Origin: Mangrovibacterium lignilyticum | GTDB lineage: Bacteria > Bacteroidota > Bacteroidia > Bacteroidales > Prolixibacteraceae | Length of the DNA stretch: 64,000 bases | Direction: 5' to 3' | NCBI RefSeq assembly: GCF_010882175.1 | Contig: NZ_WKLH01000001.1 | Coordinates: forward strand, 310,001 to 374,000 | Shown here: one piece after another, positions 54,839-62,904 of the stretch | How the letters are laid out: each line of letters begins with the position of its first letter | How positions within the stretch are numbered: the first letter of the stretch is position 1 | Made by a program: the position numbers and the translations under genes | The notes under the pieces: generated by a model | The model's input: the letters and a program-made list of their open reading frames with translations, nothing else | What the model was told of the DNA's origin: nothing | Databases searched by the model: none

Positions 54839-55693
54839 TTATCGTTTGATGAGTTGTGCCTTGATAATATAGACTTTTTCGAACGGTTTATCACCTTCAT
54901 CGGTCTTTACCGCCGCTATCCGGTCAACAAGATCCATCCCACTGATGACCTGCCCGAAGACCGTATAGTTTTGATCGAGATGCGGCGCGCCACCCTTGGT
55001 TTTGTAGACTTCCCGATGTTCCTCCGGAATGACATAAAGGTCCATGGTTGCCCGTTTCGCTTTTGCCAATTGATTCAGTTTATCCTGAACGACTTTTAGG
55101 CTATCCGCGTTTGCACCTTCCCCGCTGTAGCTCTGCAGTTGTTTAAACAGTTCAGCATTGGTCGGATCATTAATCACCTGGTTGTACGCCCGCCAGTCGT
55201 TTATGCGTTCTTCGGCTCGTTGCAAGGTACTGTCGTTTTGCACTTTCCCCTGGATGATCGTAAAATGAAGGTTGGCCGAGGCTTGTTTTGGATTGACATC
55301 ATCGCCTTCGCGGGCCGCATTGACCGCACCGCGTTGGTGAAAAAGGTCCGGGCGAAACTCGGCCGGAATCAAAGCCGGCGCATCAGCAATAGAGTCTTTA
55401 CCGGTTTGGATCAGGAATTTCTCAATTACCCGGTAAAAGTCGAGGCTGTCGAGTTCGTGCCGTTTTACCATTCGGATGAAATTATCGCGGTTCAAAGGGG
55501 TCTCGTCCGACAAACGAAGCACAATCGGCCCAAAGTCGGTCACCAGTTCCACATCTTTTTTCAGATCTTTTTTCCGGATCTCTTTCGCGGCAGCCGTGTT
55601 GTAACCGGCAAAGGTCAGAACAGCACTAACAGCCGTCAGCATAAATACGCGCTTCAATAGGCAAGCGTAATGTGATGAATGAATTGAAAACAT
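54839..55693 (-). CDS. Exported cyclophilin-type peptidyl-prolyl isomerase
   Basis: A 284-residue protein with an N-terminal hydrophobic export segment (VFMLTAVSAVLTFAGYNTAAA). The cyclophilin core is split: VELVTDFGPIVLRLSDETPL, then the FYRVIEKFLIQTGK block, a long insert of about 100 residues (Gln/Asn/Arg-rich helix, 150-230), and YTVFGQVISGMDLVDRIAAV. The insert is common in Bacteroidota periplasmic cyclophilins. It assists folding of exported proteins. An in-frame start 17 codons later is also possible. Confidence 0.88.
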   Translation of the reverse strand: MFSIHSSHYACLLKRVFMLTAVSAVLTFAGYNTAAAKEIRKKDLKKDVELVTDFGPIVLRLSDETPLNRDNFIRMVKRHELDSLDFYRVIEKFLIQTGKDSIADAPALIPAEFRPDLFHQRGAVNAAREGDDVNPKQASANLHFTIIQGKVQNDSTLQRAEERINDWRAYNQVINDPTNAELFKQLQSYSGEGANADSLKVVQDKLNQLAKAKRATMDLYVIPEEHREVYKTKGGAPHLDQNYTVFGQVISGMDLVDRIAAVKTDEGDKPFEKVYIIKAQLIKR

Positions 55694-55751
55694 AGGGGTG
55701 TAATTTTCAGATGAATATTAAAGCATCTAAAGATAACATCCGGCAACAAAC

Positions 55752-55785
55752 AAAAAAAGGATGTAACTTTTCGGATAACACCCTT
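55752..55785 (-). terminator. Terminator of the serB remnant (probably the original serB terminator)
   Basis: The minus strand reads AAGGGTGTTA...TTACATCCTT followed by T5-G-T3. It lies 30 bp beyond the stop of the serB 3' copy at 55815, where an original serB terminator would be expected. Confidence 0.6.
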
Positions 55786-55814
55786 TTGTATTTTTTAGCA
55801 GCTTTCTGCCCGAA

Positions 55815-55950
55815 TTACGCGTTAATCTCGCGGTCGCGGAAACCAATGAGGTATAAAATGGCAACCAAACCGATTTCGGAGATCGAGTTTTTCGCCGAGG
55901 CCTGTACCTTCGGTTTGGCGTGAAAAGCGATTCCCAGGCCAGCCAGTTGA
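55815..55950 (-). pseudogene. Duplicated 3' end of serB (136-bp direct repeat, left copy)
   Basis: This segment is identical at 135 of 136 positions to 59228-59363 and starts exactly at the serB stop codon. It keeps the reading frame QLAGLGIAFHAKP then KVQASAKNSISEIGLVAILY and ends LIGFRDREINA-stop; the single difference changes the functional copy's Asp to Val. No start or N-terminal part is present. It is a broken gene end left beside the inserted module. Confidence 0.9.
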
Positions 55951-55968
55951 CTTCCATTGATCGGCAGA

Positions 55969-56000
55969 TAAAAGGAGATGCTACCCGAGTAACATCTCCT
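55969..56000 (-). terminator. Terminator of the TonB receptor gene
   Basis: Arms AGGAGATG (55973-55980 on the plus strand) and CATCTCCT (55993-56000); on the minus strand the stem is followed by TTTTAT. Confidence 0.7.
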
Positions 56001-56033
56001 CTGCTTCTTATTCAACTCCCCTGTAACTTCCGG

Positions 56034-58280
56034 TTAGAAAATTTTATACCTCAGCCCCATGTATATGGTCCGTCCCCAAATGGGGCCCCAAACCATGGAA
56101 CTGTCGAAGTAAGGCCCAAAAGGATCTTCACTGGCGACAATCGGATTGTCCTGCTTGTAATTTGTCAGGTTTTCGACGCCCAGGTAAAGTTCGAAACTCT
56201 CTTTCCAGTTTTTCGACACCTGCACATTCACCCGGTTGAAAGCGGGCGAATAATTGGCCAACCTGTATTCTTCCGGGTTTGACTCCGTCCCCGGGATACG
56301 TTTTTTCCCCTGACGGTTCAACGTTAGGTCGAAACGCCAGTAGTTGCGGGTTTGGTAAGCCAGATTCACAAAAGCCCGCTGTTTCGACAACAGTGCCTTT
56401 TCCAGTAGTTCACCATGGTAAGTCGTTTTCACGTCGTAATAGCGGTAGGCGATCCGAAAATCAAGCCTTTTGACGAGCTCATAATCCAGCTGCGCCTGAA
56501 AACTAGTGGCATACGACTTCCCATCGAGTGGAGCAAAAACAGCTTGCTGCGGATTCAGATCCAAATCGACCACGACCTGATTTTCAAAATTGGTTCGATA
56601 CAAATCGAACGTAATGCTTCCGTGCCGGTAATCAATTTCAAAATTCTGTGTGAAATTAGTTCCAAAGTTCCAGGCTACTTCCTGTTCAAAACCGTATGGT
56701 AAACCATCTTGTTGCGACTGAAAAATAAGTTCTCGCGAACTGGCCAGAACACCACTGTTCTCCATAATAACGTTTGCCGTGCGCATTCCCCTACCTGCAG
56801 ACAATCGGATAACCGACTTTTCAGAAGGAGCGTAACGCACATGCAGGCGAGGTGTTGCAAACCATCCATAGCTGTTATGGTGATCGGTCCGCAAACCGGC
56901 GACCAGTGAGAACTGCTCTGAAGGTTTAAACGTGTACTCGAAATATGCTCCGGAAATTCGTTCGCTAAATCCCAAATCCGTATCGTTTAAATACTCCCGG
57001 TAAAGGTCGTATTGAAAACTAATCCCAGTTTTAAACTGATGGAAGGAATTCCCGATTATACTCTGATAAATCGAATTCATGTAGTATGACTGCTGATCTG
57101 CATTGTAACGGGTTTCTCCAAAAGTGCTGTTTTGTTCGTAATAGCTTCCCGACATTTGCATGGCAATTGATTTCCAGGGTTTATCGACGAATACTTTCCC
57201 CAGCTTGGCCCACGCCTCACTATGCTGAATGTCGAGCTCCATTCCCCAATATTCGGGCGCGCCGGTCTTGTTTGGATTAAAGCCCATCTGCCCTCCCATG
57301 CTACTTTGCGAAGTATGCTTCACACCAAACTGGCCTTCGATTCCTTCGCCGCTGTTGTACTTCCATCGGTTCAGCAAAATATAGGTGTCCCCGGTCGGCA
57401 TGTCCATAAAACCGTCATCATTCTCATCCATTTCCTTCGAACGCTCGCTGGCATGCAGCAACAAAGCCGTTGACCACCTGCTGTCTTTAAAACGATGGGC
57501 AAGGTTTAAGTTGGCTTCCAGCCGACTTTCATTATTCGCAAATAAATTCAGGTACAAAGGATCGGCTTCCTCCGGCTTGCGCAGCTCCAAATTAATTTGA
57601 CCGGCAATACTTTCGAAACCATTCAGAACCGATCCGGTTCCCTTATTCAGTTGAATTCCCTCGATCCATGTTCCCGGGAAAAAGGTCAACCCAAAATTAG
57701 AAGCCAAACCGCGCAGCCCCGGCATATTCTCTTTCGTAATTTGCACATAGGGACCCGATAAGCCCAACATCTGGATCTGTCGTGTCCCGGTTACGGCATC
57801 CGTAAAGGCCACATCAATGCTTGGGCTGGTCTCGAAGCTTTCGCTCAAGTTGCAGCATGCTGCTTTAAGCAATTCCTTTTCACCGATCTGTTCAACCTTT
57901 CGGGGATCCAGCATCGATATTATCGTTGATTTTTGCCGGCTGACAACCGACACCTCGTCAATCACGAGCGAGCTTTTCATCTCAATATCGAGTGTTTGAT
58001 CACCAATAACACGAACGGTATCATTGTCAAAGCCAACATAGCTAAAAACCAATAAATCCGCCCCCGCGACACGTTCTACGCTAAACATCCCCTCACTGTC
58101 GCTAATTGCACCTCTTTGTGTTCCCAGCCAATAGAGGTTGACTCCAACCAAAGGGAGTACTTTACCCGACTGGTCAATCTCGAATACTTTACCTTCTATT
58201 ATAGACGGGACAGCTTTTTGTGCAAATGAATTAAGCGAGATACTAAACAGCAGGAGCAGACAAAAGCACCGTGTTTTCAT
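56034..58280 (-). CDS. TonB-dependent receptor with CarboxypepD-reg-like domain
   Basis: A 748-residue outer-membrane receptor starting at the ATG at 58280, with signal KTRCFCLLLLFSISLNSFAQ. A carboxypeptidase-regulatory-like domain (about 25-105, SIIEGKVFEIDQSGKVLPLV) precedes the plug (about 115-230, LSGPYVQITKENMPGLRGL) and a barrel ending in MGLRYKIF. It lacks a SusD partner. Its partners here are the HMA and HYC_CC_PP proteins, so uptake or sensing of a metal or metal chelate, perhaps copper, is inferred. The plug region holds a KAACCNLSESFETS segment with two Cys. Confidence 0.88.
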   Translation of the reverse strand: MKTRCFCLLLLFSISLNSFAQKAVPSIIEGKVFEIDQSGKVLPLVGVNLYWLGTQRGAISDSEGMFSVERVAGADLLVFSYVGFDNDTVRVIGDQTLDIEMKSSLVIDEVSVVSRQKSTIISMLDPRKVEQIGEKELLKAACCNLSESFETSPSIDVAFTDAVTGTRQIQMLGLSGPYVQITKENMPGLRGLASNFGLTFFPGTWIEGIQLNKGTGSVLNGFESIAGQINLELRKPEEADPLYLNLFANNESRLEANLNLAHRFKDSRWSTALLLHASERSKEMDENDDGFMDMPTGDTYILLNRWKYNSGEGIEGQFGVKHTSQSSMGGQMGFNPNKTGAPEYWGMELDIQHSEAWAKLGKVFVDKPWKSIAMQMSGSYYEQNSTFGETRYNADQQSYYMNSIYQSIIGNSFHQFKTGISFQYDLYREYLNDTDLGFSERISGAYFEYTFKPSEQFSLVAGLRTDHHNSYGWFATPRLHVRYAPSEKSVIRLSAGRGMRTANVIMENSGVLASSRELIFQSQQDGLPYGFEQEVAWNFGTNFTQNFEIDYRHGSITFDLYRTNFENQVVVDLDLNPQQAVFAPLDGKSYATSFQAQLDYELVKRLDFRIAYRYYDVKTTYHGELLEKALLSKQRAFVNLAYQTRNYWRFDLTLNRQGKKRIPGTESNPEEYRLANYSPAFNRVNVQVSKNWKESFELYLGVENLTNYKQDNPIVASEDPFGPYFDSSMVWGPIWGRTIYMGLRYKIF

Positions 58281-58309
58281 CTTTATCATGATTCTATATC
58301 TCCCTCGGA

Positions 58310-58669
58310 TTAGTGGACTTCCTGACCTTCGCGATATTTGCAGCAATGATGCAAATTACTGTAGGCCTCATCGGTGGCTTTCACATGTTCGGTATCGTGA
58401 CCTACTTCAGCAACGGCTTTTTCGATCGTTAAAAGATCGGTTTTATCGGACTTGTAGATTACCTCCAGAGATTGCTTTTCTTTGTCCCAATTGACAAATT
58501 TTACGCCTTTAATTAGTGCAGCATTTTCAATCCTGTCTTTGCATTGGTTACAAACACCGGAAACTTTGACCTGTTCTTTGATTGTTTTGGAATCTTTTGC
58601 GGAACCGGATCCGGTGGCTGACAGCACAATCAACAGGGCTGTCAGTGTTTTTAATATTTTTGTTTTCAT
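58310..58669 (-). CDS. Secreted HMA-domain protein (copy 2)
   Basis: A 119-residue protein with signal MKTKILKTLTALLIVLSATG, the HMA loop SGVCNQCKDRIENAA (about 38-52) and a tail HHCCKYREG. The order and spacing match the copy at 48605 (CGMC, PGCCQYDR), and both share an EAY segment before the Cys pair. It lies 29 bp upstream of the TonB receptor on the same strand. It is a probable periplasmic metal carrier. Confidence 0.88.
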   Translation of the reverse strand: MKTKILKTLTALLIVLSATGSGSAKDSKTIKEQVKVSGVCNQCKDRIENAALIKGVKFVNWDKEKQSLEVIYKSDKTDLLTIEKAVAEVGHDTEHVKATDEAYSNLHHCCKYREGQEVH

Positions 58670-58763
58670 CGTTATTCAATAATCTATTGTGAATAAATTT
58701 CACGCCTCTGCTGTTTAACTGCATAGACGCGCAACAAAGCCAAATGGCTATTTGCTACAAAGC

Positions 58764-58791
58764 AACAACGGTCTAACGACCTCCTGTTGTT
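58764..58791 (-). other. Hairpin between the HYC_CC_PP and HMA genes
   Basis: Arms AACAAC-GGTC and GACC-GTTGTT (with a 4-base bulge) lie 7 bp after the HYC_CC_PP stop on the minus strand. No proper T-run follows, so it may be a partial attenuator. Confidence 0.35.
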
Positions 58792-58797
58792 TGTGCG

Positions 58798-59181
58798 TTA
58801 TCCATAATAGATCAATGAACATTTTAACAACCATAGCGGACGTTCGGAAGGTGGAGATATGAATGGATCCGAAACTGGCTGAGATTGATTTTCAACTTGT
58901 TCAGCCAACAGCGACACAGTTGTTTCCGCCAGATGAAAAGCTGGCGGACTAAATTTGAAGATGTTTCCGTTGGACACAGCCTGCTGTTCATCAAATTGAA
59001 CAATCAGAACTTGTTCCCGGCAGCAACCGGGAACCTCATCTTCACTGCCACAACAAGGATCCGCCGGTGCATAAAGCTCTAAAGAAGCAATTTCGCCGCA
59101 ACAATACTGCATACTGACGGTTGTACCGACCGTTAGCATCAAGTATATGATCGCGATTAATATTGCTGAAAACTTCTTCAT
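58798..59181 (-). CDS. HYC_CC_PP family exported protein (copy 2)
   Basis: A 127-residue protein with a hydrophobic start (FSAILIAIIYLMLTVGTTVS), MQYCCGE in place of HYC, further Cys pairs (DPCCGSEDEVPGCCREQ, about 45-60) and SPPSERPL near the end. It is the second member in this window; the copy at 36065 keeps HYC, CC and PP more exactly. It begins 46 bp after the serB stop and has its own promoter in that gap. Confidence 0.75.
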   Translation of the reverse strand: MKKFSAILIAIIYLMLTVGTTVSMQYCCGEIASLELYAPADPCCGSEDEVPGCCREQVLIVQFDEQQAVSNGNIFKFSPPAFHLAETTVSLLAEQVENQSQPVSDPFISPPSERPLWLLKCSLIYYG

Positions 59182-59191
59182 TGTTTATGCT

Positions 59192-59222
59192 GAAACGTAT
59201 TTTATCTCGTATTGTTTGTCAA
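59192..59222 (-). promoter_or_regulatory. Promoter of the second copper-related module
   Basis: On the minus strand, TTG (59220-59222) is followed after 20 bases by TACGTTTC, close to TAnnTTTG. It lies in the 46 bp between the serB stop and the HYC_CC_PP start, i.e. just inside the inserted segment. Confidence 0.45.
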
Positions 59223-59227
59223 TTTTT

Positions 59228-59363
59228 TTACGCGTTAATCTCGCGGTCGCGGAAACCAATGAGGTATAAAATGGCATCCAAACCGATTTCGGAGATCGAG
59301 TTTTTCGCCGAGGCCTGTACCTTCGGTTTGGCGTGAAAAGCGATTCCCAGGCCAGCCAGTTGA
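59228..59363. repeat. 136-bp direct repeat, right copy (3' end of serB)
   Basis: This matches 55815-55950 at 135 of 136 positions in the same orientation. It begins at the serB stop codon and ends inside codons for QLAG. Together the pair brackets a 3.28-kb segment. Confidence 0.95.
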
Positions 59364-60460
59364 ATCATCGGCAAGTCGTTCGATCCATCGCCCACGGCAA
59401 TAACCTGTTCCAAGTCCAGGTCTTCTTTGAAAGCCAGTAGTTTCAACATCTCTGCTTTCTTGGCGCCATCGACAATCTCTCCAACGTGGCGGCCGGTTAA
59501 CTTACCATCGGCGATCTCCAGTTCATTGGCAAAAACATAATCAACCCCGAGCTTCGATTTCAAATAATTACCAAAGTAGTTGAATCCCCCGGAGAGAATC
59601 GCGGTCTTGTAGCCAAATCGTTTCAGGGTGCGGAACAAGCGTTCGGCACCTTCCGTCAATGGCAGATGGTCGGCAATTTCCTGCATCACCGAAACATCGA
59701 GGCCTTTCAGCAGGCTCACCCGCTTTTTGAAGCTTTCCTGGAAATCCAGTTCTCCGCGCATGGCCGCCTCGGTAATGGCGCTCACTTCGTCGTAAACACC
59801 GGCGTGGCGGGCCAGCTCGTCAATCACTTCAGCCTGAATCAGGGTCGAGTCCATATCGAAACAAACCAGGCGCCGGTTGCGGCGGTACATGTTATCGACC
59901 TGGAAAGCAATGTCGACACCAGTCTCTTTACTGATTTCGATGAACTCACGCTTCAGCGCTTCATTGTCTTTGGGCGTTCCCCGAACCGAAAATTCAACCA
60001 CACTTTTGGTTTTCCCATCGGTATCGTCCAGGGGAATACGTCCCGACAAACGCGAAATAATATCAATATTCAAGCCTTGTTCCGAAATCACTTTCGTCAC
60101 TTTTGCCAGGTGGCAGGCAGTCAGCTGACGCGCCAATAAGGTAATGATAAAACGGTCTTTCCCTTGGTGCGACACCCATTCGGAGTATTTCGCTTCGGGG
60201 ATCGGCGTAAACTTCACCCGCAATCCGAGTTCATGCGCTCTAAACAGCACATCCTTCAGAATAGGTGAAGAGTCTGATTTTTCGGAAATCTGTATCAGGA
60301 TTCCTAATCCCAGGTTTTCGTGAATCACCGCCTGGCCGATGTCCAGGATTGTGATATCGTATTCGGCTAGTATCGCGGTTAACGAAGCGGTTTGTCCGGC
60401 TTCATCCGGTCCGGAAATATTGAGTAGAATAATCTCCCGCCCTCTGTTCGTCTTATCCAT
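59228..60460 (-). CDS. serB: Phosphoserine phosphatase with N-terminal ACT domain
   Basis: A 410-residue enzyme of serine synthesis. I start at the ATG at 60460 (MDKTNRGREIILL). Two ACT-like regions occupy about 1-180. The HAD phosphatase follows, with DMDST (about 200), the Ser/Thr motif LSGGFNYFG (about 292), the Lys region and GDGSNDLPM (about 356). The C-terminal HAKPKVQASAKNSI is typical of SerB. The last 45 codons are duplicated at 55815. OsmC lies upstream on the same strand (66-bp gap). Confidence 0.95.
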   Translation of the reverse strand: MDKTNRGREIILLNISGPDEAGQTASLTAILAEYDITILDIGQAVIHENLGLGILIQISEKSDSSPILKDVLFRAHELGLRVKFTPIPEAKYSEWVSHQGKDRFIITLLARQLTACHLAKVTKVISEQGLNIDIISRLSGRIPLDDTDGKTKSVVEFSVRGTPKDNEALKREFIEISKETGVDIAFQVDNMYRRNRRLVCFDMDSTLIQAEVIDELARHAGVYDEVSAITEAAMRGELDFQESFKKRVSLLKGLDVSVMQEIADHLPLTEGAERLFRTLKRFGYKTAILSGGFNYFGNYLKSKLGVDYVFANELEIADGKLTGRHVGEIVDGAKKAEMLKLLAFKEDLDLEQVIAVGDGSNDLPMIQLAGLGIAFHAKPKVQASAKNSISEIGLDAILYLIGFRDREINA

Positions 60461-60526
60461 AAAATCACTTTTCTGATTCCACCCATTCCGGGAATCCAAT
60501 TCAGGTTTATTGTTTTGTTGAAATGA

Positions 60527-60931
60527 TTACCAGTTAAACCGGATGGTTTGTTTCAAATCGGGGTGCAGGCTTAAAGGTACCGGGCTTGTTCCGGCAACAC
60601 TTTCAATCAACTGCTTTTCCTCCGCAGTATAATTTTTATCGGGGAAGAAAAATGCCACCACGACTTCAGCCACCCGACGCGGATCGCTGGCCATTATTTT
60701 GGTGATCTCCAAACGCGTTCCAACAAGATCGATTCCGTTATCCATTGCTTTAATGCCCATGATGGTCATGATGCAGTTGCCGAGCGCTGTGGCCAGCAAA
60801 TCGGTTGGTGAAAACGATTGTCCTTTACCGCGGTTATCGCATGGTGCATCTGTTACGATTTTGGCACCCGACTGCACATGAACGTTCTCCGTCCGCAAGT
60901 CGCCTAAATAATTGGTTTCGATGGTAATCAT
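60527..60931 (-). CDS. OsmC/Ohr-family protein
   Basis: A 134-residue protein starting at the ATG at 60931 (MITIETNYLGDLRTENV). Conserved parts are FSPTDLLATALGNCIMTIMG (peroxidatic Cys about 53), the PRRVAEVVVAFFFPDKNYT strand and a C-terminal HPDLKQTIRFNW. OsmC/YhfA-type members detoxify organic peroxides through a Cys pair; a second Cys is not evident here, so the YhfA-like subgroup is likely. It lies upstream of serB on the same strand. Confidence 0.88.
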   Translation of the reverse strand: MITIETNYLGDLRTENVHVQSGAKIVTDAPCDNRGKGQSFSPTDLLATALGNCIMTIMGIKAMDNGIDLVGTRLEITKIMASDPRRVAEVVVAFFFPDKNYTAEEKQLIESVAGTSPVPLSLHPDLKQTIRFNW

Positions 60932-61128
60932 ATTCGTGTTTTTTAACGGCTCGAAATTACAAAAAAATAGCATTTGCCGCAGATTAACTTTTGATTCTAA
61001 AGACAAAAGATCATTCCCGAAACGTTAAGGACATACTAAAAAGGAACCGGAGCCGGCTAACGAAACATTTTGGAACGCCGGAAGCATTCAAAATTCTGTT
61101 ATATTCGTTCAGTCCCAAAACCAGATCT

Positions 61129-62457
61129 ATGAAATCAAAGCTGTTTCTGTTCGCCCTGTTACTCGCTGCCCTGACAGTTCATGCCCAGGATGAAAAAAAA
61201 GAAGCCATCATCAAACAAGGATGGAACTTCGGCGCCCTGCCGGCAATCGCCTTCGACTCGGACCTTGGCCTTCAGTACGGCGGACTGGTTAACCTGTACC
61301 ACTACGGCGATGGCAGCCGCTACCCGGAATATGATCATTCCTTCTACCTGGAGATTTCGCGTTTCACCAAAGGAAGCAGTATTTACCAGTTTCAGTACGA
61401 CTCGGACCGCTTGTTGAAAGGCATTCAAACAACCGCCGACCTCAGTTACCTGGTCGACCAAACCTACCAGTTTTATGGCTTCAACGGATACGATGCCGTT
61501 TACAACGACAATTGGGTTGACGATGAGCATCCGGACTACCGCTCGCGGGTTTTCTATAACTACAACCGGAAATTGTTTCGCCTGAAACTTGATTTCCGGG
61601 GAGATTTGCCGATGGCCAATTTTCGCTGGGAAGCCGGCATTAACTTCCAGCAATTCAAACTCGCCCCGGTTAATATTGACAAGCTGAACAAAGGCAAAGA
61701 CGATGAAGACAAACTGCCCGATGTAGCCGGGCTTTATGCTATTTACCAGGGCTGGGGCCTGATTGCTCCCAAAGAAGCCAATGGCGGAAACATTCCGGCA
61801 ATGCGTGGTGGGATCGTCTACGATAGCCGCGACTTCCGCGCCATCCCCGAACGAGGCATCTGGTCGGAGGCGGTGATCGAATATGTGCCGAAAGTACTCG
61901 GTTCGGAAAGCTCGTTTACCCGCCTGGGACTGACCCACCGCCAGTATGTACCCCTCGTTAAAAAGCGGCTGACCTTTGCCTATCGCCTCAGTTACGAAGC
62001 CACCCTGTCGGGGAATGCGCCTTTTTACTACCTCACCAAGCGGGTGGTCGACGGCGCCAAAGGCAACAGCATGGAAGGGCTGGGCGGCGGACGAACCATG
62101 CGGGGTGTTTTGCGCAACCGCGTGATTGGCGACGATGTGGCGTTCGGCAACTTTGAACTGCGCAGCCGGATCTGGAATTTTCAATTTAAGAACAACAACT
62201 TCTTTGTTGGCCTGAATGGCTTTGTGGATACCGGCAAGGTTACCGGCAAACGCTCGCTCAACTTCTACCCGACCTTTGCAGCGGTCGACACCAAAGATTA
62301 CCTCGCCTACGGTGCCGAACGCTGGCACACCAGCTACGGTTTGGGGCTGAAAGTAGGGATGAATGAAAACTTCATTGTATCGTGCGATTACGGACGGGTA
62401 ACCAATAAGCGCGACGGAGACTCCGGCGTGTATATTAAGTTGAATTACTTGTTTTAG
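61129..62457 (+). CDS. Omp85/surface-antigen D15-type outer-membrane protein
   Basis: A 443-residue protein starting at the ATG at 61129, with signal MKSKLFLFALLLAALTVHAQ. Strand-rich sequence with FEL-type repeats, a GLGGGRTMRGVLRNRVIGDD segment (the RGF/R-G loop region typical of the Omp85 barrel) and a C-terminus GVYIKLNYLF. There are no POTRA repeats: the mature part goes almost straight into the barrel, so it resembles the short D15-like outer-membrane proteins, not BamA. The substrate is unknown. A TATATTCG box lies about 28 bp upstream. Confidence 0.8.
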   Translation: MKSKLFLFALLLAALTVHAQDEKKEAIIKQGWNFGALPAIAFDSDLGLQYGGLVNLYHYGDGSRYPEYDHSFYLEISRFTKGSSIYQFQYDSDRLLKGIQTTADLSYLVDQTYQFYGFNGYDAVYNDNWVDDEHPDYRSRVFYNYNRKLFRLKLDFRGDLPMANFRWEAGINFQQFKLAPVNIDKLNKGKDDEDKLPDVAGLYAIYQGWGLIAPKEANGGNIPAMRGGIVYDSRDFRAIPERGIWSEAVIEYVPKVLGSESSFTRLGLTHRQYVPLVKKRLTFAYRLSYEATLSGNAPFYYLTKRVVDGAKGNSMEGLGGGRTMRGVLRNRVIGDDVAFGNFELRSRIWNFQFKNNNFFVGLNGFVDTGKVTGKRSLNFYPTFAAVDTKDYLAYGAERWHTSYGLGLKVGMNENFIVSCDYGRVTNKRDGDSGVYIKLNYLF

Positions 62458-62541
62458 CGGCAGTTTATTCGTCGCTCCATCCCCGATTGCTTCCCGATCC
62501 GTTGGAGACGGCGTTAGCATTTGATAATTACCTCACCGAAC

Positions 62542-62860
62542 GGCTGGGCGACCAATTATCGTTTCATAATTGCTTCACCGACGGCTGGGCGACCAATTAT
62601 CATTTAATAATTGCTTCACCGACGGCTGGGCGACCAATTATCGTTTGATAATTGCTTCACCGAACGGCTGGGCGACCAATTATCGTTTGATAATTGCTTC
62701 ACCGACGGCTGGGCGACCAATTATCGTTTGATAATTGCTTCACCGAACGGCTGGGCGACCAATTATCGTTTCATAATTGCCTCACCGACGGCTGGGCGGC
62801 CAATTATCATTTAATAATTGCTTCACCGACGGCCGGGCGACCAATTATCGTTTCATAACA
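62542..62860. repeat. Tandem array 3: 41-42-bp units with a CAATTAT/ATAATTG dyad
   Basis: Unit starts (GGCTGGGCGAC) at 62542, 62583, 62624, 62666, 62707, 62749, 62790 and 62831 (spacing 41 or 42). Each unit has CAATTAT, a 6-base loop and ATAATTG, a 7-bp inverted repeat; some units carry substitutions in the loop or an arm. A partial copy precedes the first unit. It lies between the convergent ends of the Omp85-like and DUF819 genes. No variable spacers. Confidence 0.92.
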
Positions 62861-62904
62861 CGGACTTCAGGCTGAAAAGGTCGTCACGAACGCATGCGGA
62901 ATAA

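Noticed and set aside
55951-59227. Classical integrative element with integrase
   Set aside because: The flanking direct repeats fit an insertion, but no recombinase or mobilisation gene is present, so I report only a probable inserted module, not a functional mobile element.
62611-62814. Open frame of 67 codons with a repeated peptide in array 3
   Set aside because: It is a translation of the 41-42-bp units; 41 is not a multiple of three, so the frame shifts between units and is not under coding selection.
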